64,000 bases of DNA, from NCBI GenBank assembly GCA_947446925.1, contig CANFHU010000001.1, forward strand, positions 62,001 through 126,000, written 5' to 3'. Below, one piece after another: positions 45,901 to 53,264 of the stretch; position 1 is the stretch's first letter, and the number at the start of each line of letters is the position of its first letter. The notes below the pieces were generated by a model, which saw only the letters and a program-made list of their open reading frames with translations, searched no databases and was not told the origin of the DNA. The position numbers were made by a program, and so were the translations under genes. This DNA comes from Flavobacteriia bacterium. Its GTDB lineage: Bacteria; Bacteroidota; Bacteroidia; Flavobacteriales_D; Crocinitomicaceae.

Positions 45901-46867
45901 GCGCGATAAAGCGATTGCAGAAGGTGGTCAAGTTTGGAACTTACGTCTAGGAATCAATACTGGAGAGGTAACCGCTGGTGTGATAGGAACGGAAAAACTA
46001 GCATACGATATTTGGGGGTCTACGGTGAATCAAGCGCAACGTATGGAAATGTTAGGAGAGCCTGGAAAAGTAAATATTTCCGGACAAACTTTTAAATACA
46101 TAGAGCCCTATTTCATTTGTACCTTCCGTGGAAAAGCAAAAACAAAAAGTCAGGGTTTAATTGATATGTATACCGTAGAAGGTATCAAACCGGAACTTTC
46201 CATCGATGGGAAAGGTCTATACCCGAATGAGCGTTTTCATCAAATACTCAACTTGCACCAATACAGTAGTATCAATTACTACAAAGCAGAACACCATATT
46301 ATGAAAGTATTAGAGGAGCAACTTTCCCCAAAATTACACTACCATAGTATTACACACACAGTAGATGTGGTGAAATCCATCGAACGTATTGCTTTATTAG
46401 AAGGTGTTACCGATGAAGGTCTGTTCTTGCTTAAGTCCGCTGCTTCCTACCACGATGCTGGATTTATTGAGTCGTATGACAACAACGAACCAAATGGTGC
46501 ACGGTTGGCAGAAGAAATTTTACCGAATTATGGATATTCCAAAGAACACATTGCAATTATCAAAGAATTAATTTACGTAACTGCTATTCCGCACAAACCA
46601 AAAAATCATTTAGAAGAAATTATTTGTGATGCAGATTTAGATTATTTGGGTAGAGAAGATTTCCATGAAATAGCCGATAAATTGCGTGTAGAACTTCGTG
46701 AAAATGGAAAAATAAATAGCGATCGCAAGTGGGATGAAATACAAGTGTCCTTCTTAACAAACCATCGTTATTTTACACAAACTGCCATTAATACGCGTAA
46801 TGAAGGGAAGGCAAAGCATTTAGAAGAAATCAAAGAACGTTTGCTTAAAAATAATTACGCAGATTAA
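42938..46867 (+). CDS. Sensor adenylate cyclase fused to an HD-domain hydrolase
   Basis: A 1309-residue membrane protein. Order: signal peptide (LFFVFLFLFLTTLSFSQ), about 650 residues of two-component-regulator propeller repeats (NIGSIWIGTQDGLNRFDGQT and similar), a Y_Y_Y domain, a membrane helix near 794-815 (VWFWIGIAMVIALLTIFYF), a coiled coil, a class III cyclase domain and a C-terminal HD domain. Cyclase residues are complete: metal Asp in LFTDFVGFT (about 909) and IGDAYM (about 955), adenine-type Lys in EKIKTIGD and Asp in YDIWG, and VNQAQRME. The HD domain has HSITH and SYHDAGF (HD at about 1172), then CDADLDYLG. It may sense a periplasmic ligand, make cAMP and hydrolyse a nucleotide or phosphoester. 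Confidence 0.88.
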   Translation: MRLFFVFLFLFLTTLSFSQNAYRFRNYTISDGLSQSAISTLIQDNIGSIWIGTQDGLNRFDGQTFETFNPDNSDGIENGDFLSAIKSTNGMLWFGTSNGLTQYDPNTENFKTYLAPNLEVLQAKSIIEDKNGNIWIGSYNAGILFFDAKTKKITKVKQAKLPTEKILYITLISPEELLISTEDKGIFIYYIPQQKSYPLVAKAKTDKQFKAYSVKAFDHNEWIICSNQGLYFLNVRTKKIRPCFRKLDNLYGWLEIHDILILNEHKFIITSKSDGLFTLEHAKFNSQVNIYQSSQDIFQKHALLYNATNVLMRDKNGTYWVGTERGLCSFDPLNQGFLGNGPSQDLTRGIPSASVWSFTEEPSNRFFYVGSDNSVSRYDNRTGKFTQYFREFNFNKKINNSSFLSMYAFDANNILLGASDGLSILKINSETSYSFTKIPYKGIQNPADFERIYQIKKYKEGQYFLATKGGVLLYNQNKGTFKVFEHDEENPNKTIGGGVCKLIFKDVNDDFWFTAGTGGLFKLTENTEGELFIKPYKYNNLIANISKEYIASIYQEDENTIWLGTMGAGMIKWNLKTKKGKLYNKKNGLPNNVIYAILNENNSNNIWLSTNKGISKFNTKTEAVLNFTEQDGLMSNEFNQGAYFKSKTGMLYFGGIYGYNFFDPHNLSTKEKMVDVFFTKIKLEEHWLKPHESKGLLKKAIPYMKHIYLTYKKRSVTLKFMATELSNPNLISYKYILEGSEEGSEEVFLGNTNQLHLNSIQPGEYNLKVYAKFANGPWSERPATLSITVETPYWKTVWFWIGIAMVIALLTIFYFRKKIEYERRQQVKLEMKIAERTREIREQNVKIEKQKEMIEEKKNNLEEQKKLLEIEKEKTEKVLKNILPVSTYEEIKATGRASARAYSRVSVLFTDFVGFTKIAETMTPSQLVSELDIYFRKFDEIIVRNNLEKIKTIGDAYMCAGGVPVRNKTNPVDACLAALQIQDTMQQMRDKAIAEGGQVWNLRLGINTGEVTAGVIGTEKLAYDIWGSTVNQAQRMEMLGEPGKVNISGQTFKYIEPYFICTFRGKAKTKSQGLIDMYTVEGIKPELSIDGKGLYPNERFHQILNLHQYSSINYYKAEHHIMKVLEEQLSPKLHYHSITHTVDVVKSIERIALLEGVTDEGLFLLKSAASYHDAGFIESYDNNEPNGARLAEEILPNYGYSKEHIAIIKELIYVTAIPHKPKNHLEEIICDADLDYLGREDFHEIADKLRVELRENGKINSDRKWDEIQVSFLTNHRYFTQTAINTRNEGKAKHLEEIKERLLKNNYAD

Positions 46868-46889
46868 TAAATATTTTCTAAGAAAAGGA

Positions 46890-46917
46890 TTGTGGAAAAC
46901 TTTTTTTTATATCTTTG
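46890..46917 (+). promoter_or_regulatory. Promoter of rplU-rpmA
   Basis: TTG at 46890-46892, a 17-base spacer and TATCTTTG at 46910-46917 match the Bacteroidota housekeeping consensus. The rplU ATG is 29 bases downstream. Confidence 0.75.
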
Positions 46918-46945
46918 ATGTTCAAATAATTTTAAAACAAGCTAT

Positions 46946-47257
46946 ATGTACGCAATTGTAGAGATAGCAGGGCAGCAATTTAAAGTGCAAAAAGATCAAA
47001 AGATTTTTGTACACCGTTTAGCAGCTGAAGCAGGATCAAATGTAGAATTTGATAAAGTGCTTTTAGTAGATAACGGAGGAAAAATTTCTTTAGGCGCCCC
47101 AGCTATAAATGGAGCTAAAGTTACCGCAACGGTAAACGAGCACGTTAAAGGAGACAAAGTAATTGTTTTCCGTAAAAAAAGAAGAAAAGGATACAAGAAA
47201 AGAAACGGTCACCGTCAATCTTTCACTTCTATCACTATTTCAGATATTAAAGCGTAA
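46946..47257 (+). CDS. rplU: 50S ribosomal protein L21
   Basis: A 103-residue L21: [18 protein letters not shown] at the N-terminus, [19 protein letters not shown], and the basic [15 protein letters not shown] near the end that binds 23S rRNA. It is followed by rpmA as in most bacteria. Confidence 0.98.
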   Translation: MYAIVEIAGQQFKVQKDQKIFVHRLAAEAGSNVEFDKVLLVDNGGKISLGAPAINGAKVTATVNEHVKGDKVIVFRKKRRKGYKKRNGHRQSFTSITISDIKA

Positions 47258-47301
47258 AATAATCTTATTCTGAGTTAAATTAGAATACAAAACAAAAAAT
47301 T

Positions 47302-47571
47302 ATGGCACATAAGAAAGGAGCCGGAAGTTCGAACAACGGTCGTGAATCAGCAAGTAAACGTTTAGGCGTTAAAATCTTTGGTGGTCAAGCAGCTATCGCT
47401 GGAAACATCATTATCCGTCAAAGAGGAACACAACACCATCCAGGTAAAAATGTTGGGATTGGAAAAGATCACACTATTTACGCATTAACAGATGGATTAG
47501 TTGAATTCCGTAAGAAAAAAGATAATCGTTCTTTTGTATCTATAGTTCCATTTGAAACTACGGAGGCATAA
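47302..47571 (+). CDS. rpmA: 50S ribosomal protein L27
   Basis: An 89-residue L27: [20 protein letters not shown], then [20 protein letters not shown]. The N-terminal tail reaches toward the peptidyl-transferase centre. It starts directly with MAHKK, without the cleaved N-terminal extension found in Firmicutes. Ends before a strong terminator. Confidence 0.98.
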   Translation: MAHKKGAGSSNNGRESASKRLGVKIFGGQAAIAGNIIIRQRGTQHHPGKNVGIGKDHTIYALTDGLVEFRKKKDNRSFVSIVPFETTEA

Positions 47572-47594
47572 GTAAAGAATTATAAAATTTAATG

Positions 47595-47622
47595 AAGGCG
47601 GACAGCAATGTTCGCCTTTTTT
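47595..47622 (+). terminator. Intrinsic terminator after rpmA
   Basis: Stem AAGGCGGAC / GTTCGCCTT with one G-T pair, a 6-base loop and a following T run. Confidence 0.85.
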
Positions 47623-47657
47623 GTTTTAAATTCGCGTAGAAAATAAATCACAATTCA

Positions 47658-48929
47658 ATGCTTGAAATACAACGCTTAAGAACTGAGAAAGATGCTGTCT
47701 TACAAGGTTTACAAAAAAGAAACATCGACGCTACTACAACTGTAGATGCTATTTTAACAAAAGACACTGAATGGAGAGCAAAAAAAACAGAATTAGAAAT
47801 AATTTCTGCCGAGTTAAATCGTATTGCAAAACAAATAGGTGAGTTGTTTCAACAAGGCAAACAGGCGGAAGCAAATGAAGCGAAAGCAAAAACTGTTACC
47901 TTAAAAGAGCAAGAAGCTGGATTAAAAGCGGCTGTACAAGCGGTGGAAGAGGAAATACAACAATTAATGTATCAACTTCCAAACGTTCCAAACGAATTGG
48001 TTCCTGCTGGTAAAAATGAATTGGATAATATAACAGTGGAAGAAGTTGGTAGTAAAACTACTTTCTCAGGTGAAGCATTGCCACACTGGGAAATCACTAA
48101 AAAGTATGATTTAATTGACTTTGAAACTGGTGTGAAAGTAACTGGAGCTGGATTTCCTATTTACAAAGGAAAAGGCGCTAAATTACAACGTGCATTGATT
48201 TCTTTTTTCCTAGACGAAGCAGATAAAGCAGGATACGAAGAATTCATTCCACCATTGGTAGTAAATGAAGCTAGTGGATATGGAACTGGACAATTACCAG
48301 ATAAAGAAGGACAAATGTATTACGTTGGTGAAGATGATTTATACCTCATCCCTACTGCAGAGGTGCCGTTGACAAACATCTACCGCGACGTAATTCTTCC
48401 AAATGAGAACTTTTCCATCAAATTAACTGGTTATACACCATGTTTCCGTCGTGAAGCTGGTTCTTACGGTAAAGATGTGCGTGGTTTAAATCGCTTACAC
48501 CAATTTGATAAAGTAGAAATTGTACGTATCGAACACCCTTCAAACACGGCTAAGGCATTGGATGAAATGGTGGAACACGTAAGAGGTTTGTTAGCTAAAT
48601 TAGGTCTACATTACCGTATTTTACGTTTATGTGGTGGAGATACAGGATTCGCATCAGCAATGACGTACGATTTTGAAGTATATTCGGCAGCACAAGAAAA
48701 ATGGTTGGAAGTAAGTTCCGTTTCCCGTTTTGATACCTTCCAAGCAAACCGTTTGAAGTTACGTTTCAAAACAGAAGATAAGAAAACACAATTATGCCAT
48801 ACCTTAAACGGAAGTGCATTGGCCTTACCGCGTATCGTGGCAGCCTTGTTGGAAAACAACCAAACATCGGAAGGAATTGTAGTTCCAGAATGTTTACACA
48901 AATATTTGAATTTTACCGTAATTAATTAA
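47658..48929 (+). CDS. serS: Seryl-tRNA synthetase
   Basis: A 423-residue class II synthetase. The N-terminal long coiled-coil arm binds tRNA-Ser (about residues 25-105). Motif 2 is in PCFRREAGSYGKDVRGLNRL near residue 258, and motif 3 in LNGSALALPRIVAALLENNQ near 378. TAEVPLTN near 233 is part of the serine site. Normal length and complete. Confidence 0.97.
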   Translation: MLEIQRLRTEKDAVLQGLQKRNIDATTTVDAILTKDTEWRAKKTELEIISAELNRIAKQIGELFQQGKQAEANEAKAKTVTLKEQEAGLKAAVQAVEEEIQQLMYQLPNVPNELVPAGKNELDNITVEEVGSKTTFSGEALPHWEITKKYDLIDFETGVKVTGAGFPIYKGKGAKLQRALISFFLDEADKAGYEEFIPPLVVNEASGYGTGQLPDKEGQMYYVGEDDLYLIPTAEVPLTNIYRDVILPNENFSIKLTGYTPCFRREAGSYGKDVRGLNRLHQFDKVEIVRIEHPSNTAKALDEMVEHVRGLLAKLGLHYRILRLCGGDTGFASAMTYDFEVYSAAQEKWLEVSSVSRFDTFQANRLKLRFKTEDKKTQLCHTLNGSALALPRIVAALLENNQTSEGIVVPECLHKYLNFTVIN

Positions 48930-48935
48930 CTATAG

Positions 48936-49015
48936 TTTCCCTCCTTGAGGAAGGATAAAGGGAGGTGACAGTACATCATTTTGTCACCCTCCTTTGTCCT
49001 CCCTCAAGGGAGGAT
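48936..49015. repeat. REP-like inverted repeat copy 1
   Basis: Two arms built on CCCTCCTTGAGGAAGGA and its near complement (ending CCTCCCTCAAGGGAGGA), separated by about 10 bases, lie between serS and fbp. A related element occurs at 50564-50670, so the two flank fbp and the MNT gene. Confidence 0.8.
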
Positions 49016-49032
49016 ACAAATACCAACTACCT

Positions 49033-50052
49033 ATGTCAAAACTTACAACTCTTAACGAATTCATCATGAAAAAGCAAGCCGATTTCCCAGGCGCTTCTGG
49101 TGAATTATCTCGTTTATTAAATGATATTGCTGTTGCTGCAAAAATTGTAACACGTGACGTTCGTCGGGCTGGTTTGGTCGATAACATTTTAGGCGCGCAA
49201 GGAGAAATCAATATACAAGGTGAACAACAACAAAAATTGGACGTTGTTGCAGATAACCAATTCATTAAAATGTTTGAACTTGGTGGGGAAGTTTGTGGTA
49301 TCGGTTCGGAAGAAAACGACAACTACATGGCTTTTAAAAGCGAAATGTCTAAAAATGGTAAATATGTTGTATTATTTGACCCATTAGATGGTTCTTCTAA
49401 TATTGATGTAAATGTATCTATTGGTACAATTTTCTCTATTTATCACCGTGTTTCCCCAATTGGGACAGAAGCAACGTTAGAAGATATGTTACAACCTGGC
49501 GACAAACAAGTGGCTGGTGGATATGTATTATATGGGTCTTCTACGATGTTAGTATATACTACCGGAAATGGTGTCAATGGATTTACATTGGACCCATCTA
49601 TTGGTGAATTCTGCTTATCACACCCAAACATGAAAACTCCGGAAACTGGTCGTATTTACTCGATGAACGAAGGAAACATTGCTGTTTGTCACCCAGGATA
49701 TAGAAAATATACCGAATATTGCCAAGAAGAGGATGCATCTACAGGTCGTCCATATTCTGGTCGTTATATCGGTTCATTAGTTGCTGATTTTCACCGTAAC
49801 TTAATCAAAGGTGGAATCTACTTCTACCCTACCACGCCAGCAGCACCAAAAGGAAGATTACGTTTATTGTATGAATGTAACCCATTAGCGTTTGTGATAG
49901 AACAAGCAGGAGGTTTAGCAACAGATGGTGCACAACGTATTATGAGTATTAAACCTACAGAACTACACCAACGTGTAGGATTCATCGTAGGTTCTAAACA
50001 AATGGTAGAGAAATTACAAGAATGTTTAGATACTACTTCGGTAGAAGCATAA
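49033..50052 (+). CDS. fbp: Fructose-1,6-bisphosphatase class I
   Basis: A 339-residue class I FBPase. Metal and phosphate-binding motifs: [11 protein letters not shown] near residue 86, [20 protein letters not shown] near 110 and [20 protein letters not shown] near 262, with [10 protein letters not shown] near the end. Start at [10 protein letters not shown]; an upstream in-frame ATG at 48994 lies in the REP repeat. Gluconeogenic enzyme. Confidence 0.96.
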   Translation: MSKLTTLNEFIMKKQADFPGASGELSRLLNDIAVAAKIVTRDVRRAGLVDNILGAQGEINIQGEQQQKLDVVADNQFIKMFELGGEVCGIGSEENDNYMAFKSEMSKNGKYVVLFDPLDGSSNIDVNVSIGTIFSIYHRVSPIGTEATLEDMLQPGDKQVAGGYVLYGSSTMLVYTTGNGVNGFTLDPSIGEFCLSHPNMKTPETGRIYSMNEGNIAVCHPGYRKYTEYCQEEDASTGRPYSGRYIGSLVADFHRNLIKGGIYFYPTTPAAPKGRLRLLYECNPLAFVIEQAGGLATDGAQRIMSIKPTELHQRVGFIVGSKQMVEKLQECLDTTSVEA

Positions 50053-50072
50053 ACAAGTTAAGATTAGATTTT

Positions 50073-50099
50073 AAAAGAGGCTCACAAGGCCTCTTTTTT
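50073..50099 (+). terminator. Intrinsic terminator after fbp
   Basis: Perfect stem AAAAGAGGC / GCCTCTTTT with a 7-base loop and further T residues. Confidence 0.9.
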
Positions 50100-50114
50100 G
50101 TTTTTGTAAAGCTA

Positions 50115-50211
50115 AAAGTGGCTTAATCTATACTTTTTATACCACTTTAAGCCAAATTAAATTTCTAAAGTGGCTTTATCTACGTATTTTTATACCAATA
50201 AAGCCACTTTA
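50115..50211. repeat. Paired direct and inverted repeats upstream of the MNT gene
   Basis: Two related units start AAAGTGGCTT and end TTTTTATACCA (50115-50144 and 50167-50197). The second also forms a perfect 14-bp inverted repeat, TAAAGTGGCTTTAT at 50166-50179 with its complement at 50198-50211. The first has shorter inverted matches. Position suggests a regulatory or mobile element before the MNT gene. Confidence 0.7.
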
Positions 50212-50261
50212 GAATATGATTGATTCATTATTAAAGTTTAAAAAAGATTTATATTTGTTAT

Positions 50262-50543
50262 ATGAATCCGCTGCAATTATATAGTGCTCAAATCCATGAA
50301 CTTTGTCTCAAACATTCTGTTGGAGAATTAGCGGAATTCGGCTCTATACTAACAGATAAATTCAACGCTACAAGTGATATTGATTTAGTTGTTGATTTCA
50401 CACGTATTGAACGCAAAGAATATGCAGGAAACTATTTCAATTTCAAGAAATCCTTGGAAGAATTATTTCAACGAAAAGTAGATTTATTAGAAAAATCGGC
50501 CTTAAAAAACCCGTTTTTTTCTGGAAGTGCTTCAAAACACTAA
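50262..50543 (+). CDS. MNT-type nucleotidyltransferase, C-terminus frameshifted
   Basis: A 93-residue minimal nucleotidyltransferase: catalytic GS...DxD in EFGSILTDKFNATSDIDLVV, then VDLLEKSALKNPFF. Such proteins pair with HEPN proteins as toxin-antitoxin or defence modules; no HEPN partner is next to it. The frame ends SGSASKH. Removing one T from the seven-T run at 50514-50520 restores LEVLQNTKK and a stop at 50550, which resembles the family's normal end. So a one-base homopolymer indel has altered the C-terminus. Orphan or decaying module. Confidence 0.75.
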   Translation: MNPLQLYSAQIHELCLKHSVGELAEFGSILTDKFNATSDIDLVVDFTRIERKEYAGNYFNFKKSLEELFQRKVDLLEKSALKNPFFSGSASKH

Positions 50544-50563
50544 AAAATAATTGTATTTAAAGC

Positions 50564-50670
50564 TTCCTCCCTTGAGGGAGGATAGAGGAGGGTGAAAGAA
50601 TATACTTTAACTAATATATTTAAATATCTCAATTAGTGTCACCTACCTTTAATCCCTCCTCAAAGAGGGA
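50564..50670. repeat. REP-like inverted repeat copy 2
   Basis: Contains CCTCCCTTGAGGGAGG at one end and CCCTCCTCAAAGAGGGA at the other, with GGTGA and TCACC inner segments. It is related to 48936-49015. Confidence 0.75.
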
Positions 50671-50700
50671 AAACTAAAGAACTCAATAAAATTCTATTCT

Positions 50701-51585
50701 ATGAACAACATCCTTATCGCTGGAGGAACCGGCCTCATCGGAAAACGATTGACGACTTACCTCGAATCCACTGGAAATACGGTGTTTATTCTTACGCGTA
50801 AACCAACTGCTGCTAACCACATTTTCTGGAATCCAAGTACTAACGAAATCGACACCACAAAATTAGAAAGCACCACGCACCTCATCAATTTGTGTGGTGC
50901 ATCTTTGGCCGGAAAACGTTGGTCGCATGCGTACAAAAAGGAATTATTAGATTCACGTATTCAACCGGCTCAATTTCTATTGGCAAACATCCAACATTTT
51001 CCAAAACTAAGTCATTACATCACTGCTTCAGGGATTAATTGTTACCCGTTGAACCAAGCAAAAGTCTATACCGAAAGCGATGGCTTCGGGACTGACTTCG
51101 TTTCTCAACTGGTCAAACAATGGGAAGAAACTGCGAATCTTTTTAGTAAGCATTGTTTGGTTAGCAAAATTCGAATTAGTCCTGTATTAGACGCGCAAGG
51201 TGGTGCTTTAGTAGAAATTATGAAGCCTATTCAAGCTGGATTTGGTGCAGCATTAGGAGATGGTAAACAAGCGATGCCTTGGATCCATTATGAAGATTTA
51301 GTGGGGATTTTTGATTTTGTGTTACAACACCAACTTGCAGGAGCATTTAATGCAGTCGCAGGGACATCCACTAATAAGGAATTTACAGCAATTTGTGCGG
51401 AAAGTATTTCTAAAAAAATATGGTTACCGAATCTACCTGCATTTATGGTAAAACTCCTCTTTGGGGAAATGGCGATACTACTCTTAGAAGGTGTAAAGAC
51501 AAGTAACGAAACACTAATAAAAGCAGGTTTTAAATTCAAATATACCGAATTAAAAGCAGCGATATCTTCCTGCACAAAGGGGTAA
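50701..51585 (+). CDS. TIGR01777-type NAD(P)-dependent epimerase-like protein
   Basis: A 294-residue SDR protein. The nucleotide-binding loop is ILIAGGTGLIGKRLTTYLES at the N-terminus; CGASLAGKRWSHAYKKELLD near 62 is typical of the TIGR01777/YfcH group; the C-terminal DUF1731 segment is VKLLFGEMAILLLEGVKTSN. The reaction is unknown. Stands alone between the REP element and tatA. Confidence 0.85.
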   Translation: MNNILIAGGTGLIGKRLTTYLESTGNTVFILTRKPTAANHIFWNPSTNEIDTTKLESTTHLINLCGASLAGKRWSHAYKKELLDSRIQPAQFLLANIQHFPKLSHYITASGINCYPLNQAKVYTESDGFGTDFVSQLVKQWEETANLFSKHCLVSKIRISPVLDAQGGALVEIMKPIQAGFGAALGDGKQAMPWIHYEDLVGIFDFVLQHQLAGAFNAVAGTSTNKEFTAICAESISKKIWLPNLPAFMVKLLFGEMAILLLEGVKTSNETLIKAGFKFKYTELKAAISSCTKG

Positions 51586-51661
51586 AAAGATTAGAATTCG
51601 TACCTTAAAAATGTTTTTATTGAGTAACTTTGTACTTCGTTAAATAAATATACTATTCGTA

Positions 51662-51829
51662 ATGGGAAAATTTGGAGCAACAGAAATCATTCTTATCGCT
51701 ATTGTTTTACTTTTATTTTTTGGAGGTAAAAAAATTCCAGAATTAATGAAAGGCCTTGGAAAAGGGATGAAAGAGTTCAAAGATGCCTCTAAAGGGGAAG
51801 CAACAGACGAAGACAAAAAAGAAGCTTAA
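51662..51829 (+). CDS. tatA: Sec-independent translocase TatA/E-type subunit
   Basis: A 55-residue protein: an N-terminal membrane helix ([20 protein letters not shown]) then an amphipathic helix ([20 protein letters not shown]) and a charged tail. The FG hinge after the helix is the TatA hallmark. It forms the pore component of twin-arginine translocation. A TAACTTTG box at 51625-51632 is upstream. The gatA ATG is 11 bp downstream; tatC is not in the window. Confidence 0.92.
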   Translation: MGKFGATEIILIAIVLLLFFGGKKIPELMKGLGKGMKEFKDASKGEATDEDKKEA

Positions 51830-51840
51830 TACTTCCTTCT

Positions 51841-53259
51841 ATGTATAAAAATTTTGCTGAAGTAAAGTCTGCACTTGCTTCAGGTGTTTCTGTATTGGAA
51901 ATAACGGAAAGTTACCTGAAACGTATTGATGCACATAAAGAACTAAATGCTTTTTTAGAAGTATTTGCGGAATCCGTGCGTGCAAATGCATTACGTGTAG
52001 ACGAAAAAATCAAAGCAGGTAATGCTGGTCGTTTGGCAGGTATGGTCATTGGTATCAAGGACAATATTTGTTACAAAGGACATAAAGTTTCTGCTTCTTC
52101 TAAAATCTTAGAAGGATTTGAATCTTTATACACAGCTACCGCTTTAGAACGTTTATTAAACGAAGATGCAATCGTAATTGGACGATTAAATTGTGATGAA
52201 TTTGCCATGGGAAGTTCCAATGAAAATTCTGCATTTGGTCCGGTACGTAACCCTCTTAACATAAATACGGTTCCTGGTGGTTCATCGGGAGGTTCTGCAG
52301 CAGCAGTTGCAGCAAATCTTTGCACAGTTTCTCTTGGTAGCGATACAGGTGGATCTATCCGTCAACCTGCTTCCTTCACTGGAACCTACGGCATCAAACC
52401 AACCTATGGTAGAATAAGCCGTTATGGATTAATTGCTTATGCATCTTCCTTTGATCAACTAGGTGCTTTTACAAATACCCTGGAAGACAATGCTTTGGTG
52501 ACAGAAATTATGTCAGGTAAAGATCCAATGGATAGTACTTCGACTTCTAGAGAAGTTGGCTCGTATGCATTGACCCCATCTTCAAATAAAAAACGCATTG
52601 CTTATATCCAAGAAGCGTATGAAATGGAAGGTATGCAGCCAGAAGTGAAAGCGCGTATGGATGAAGTAATCGCAACCTTAAAAGCAGACGGACATACTGT
52701 TGAACCTGTTTCTTTCCCATATTTGGACTACATGGTTCCAACCTATTATGTACTTTCTACAGCAGAAGCTTCCTCTAACTTATCTCGCTTTGATGGTGTG
52801 CATTATGGCTACCGTGCAAAAGATGCAGTCGGTGTGGAAGCAACCTATAAAAAATCACGCTCAGAAGGATTTGGTCCGGAAGTAAAACGTAGAATCATGG
52901 CAGGTACTTTCGTACTATCAAATGAATTTTACGAAGCATATTATTCTAAAGGACAGAAAGTTAGAAGGGTATTACAAAACAAAACAAAGGCAATTTTTGA
53001 GGATTTTGACTTTGTGTTAACACCTACTACTCCTGCAACTGCTTTTGAATTGAATGCTGTAAATGATCCAATCCAAATGTATTTACAAGATATTTTTACC
53101 GTACATGCAAACTTAACTGGTAACCCAGCAATTTCATTACCTTATGGGAAAGGAAACGACGGAATGCCTTTTGGAATTCAATTAATGTCTGCGCCGTTCA
53201 CAGAAAAAAATCTGTATGATTTCTCTGCATATTTAGAAACTAAGTTTAAACGTAACTAA
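51841..53259 (+). CDS. gatA: Asp-tRNA(Asn)/Glu-tRNA(Gln) amidotransferase subunit A
   Basis: A 472-residue amidase-signature enzyme. The Ser-cisSer-Lys triad is visible: Lys in IGIKDNICYKG near residue 75, Ser in GGSSGGSAAAVA near 150 and Ser in GSDTGGSIRQPASF near 175. It releases ammonia from glutamine for tRNA-dependent Gln/Asn synthesis. GatB and GatC are not nearby. Confidence 0.95.
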   Translation: MYKNFAEVKSALASGVSVLEITESYLKRIDAHKELNAFLEVFAESVRANALRVDEKIKAGNAGRLAGMVIGIKDNICYKGHKVSASSKILEGFESLYTATALERLLNEDAIVIGRLNCDEFAMGSSNENSAFGPVRNPLNINTVPGGSSGGSAAAVAANLCTVSLGSDTGGSIRQPASFTGTYGIKPTYGRISRYGLIAYASSFDQLGAFTNTLEDNALVTEIMSGKDPMDSTSTSREVGSYALTPSSNKKRIAYIQEAYEMEGMQPEVKARMDEVIATLKADGHTVEPVSFPYLDYMVPTYYVLSTAEASSNLSRFDGVHYGYRAKDAVGVEATYKKSRSEGFGPEVKRRIMAGTFVLSNEFYEAYYSKGQKVRRVLQNKTKAIFEDFDFVLTPTTPATAFELNAVNDPIQMYLQDIFTVHANLTGNPAISLPYGKGNDGMPFGIQLMSAPFTEKNLYDFSAYLETKFKRN

Positions 53260-53264
53260 AAAGG

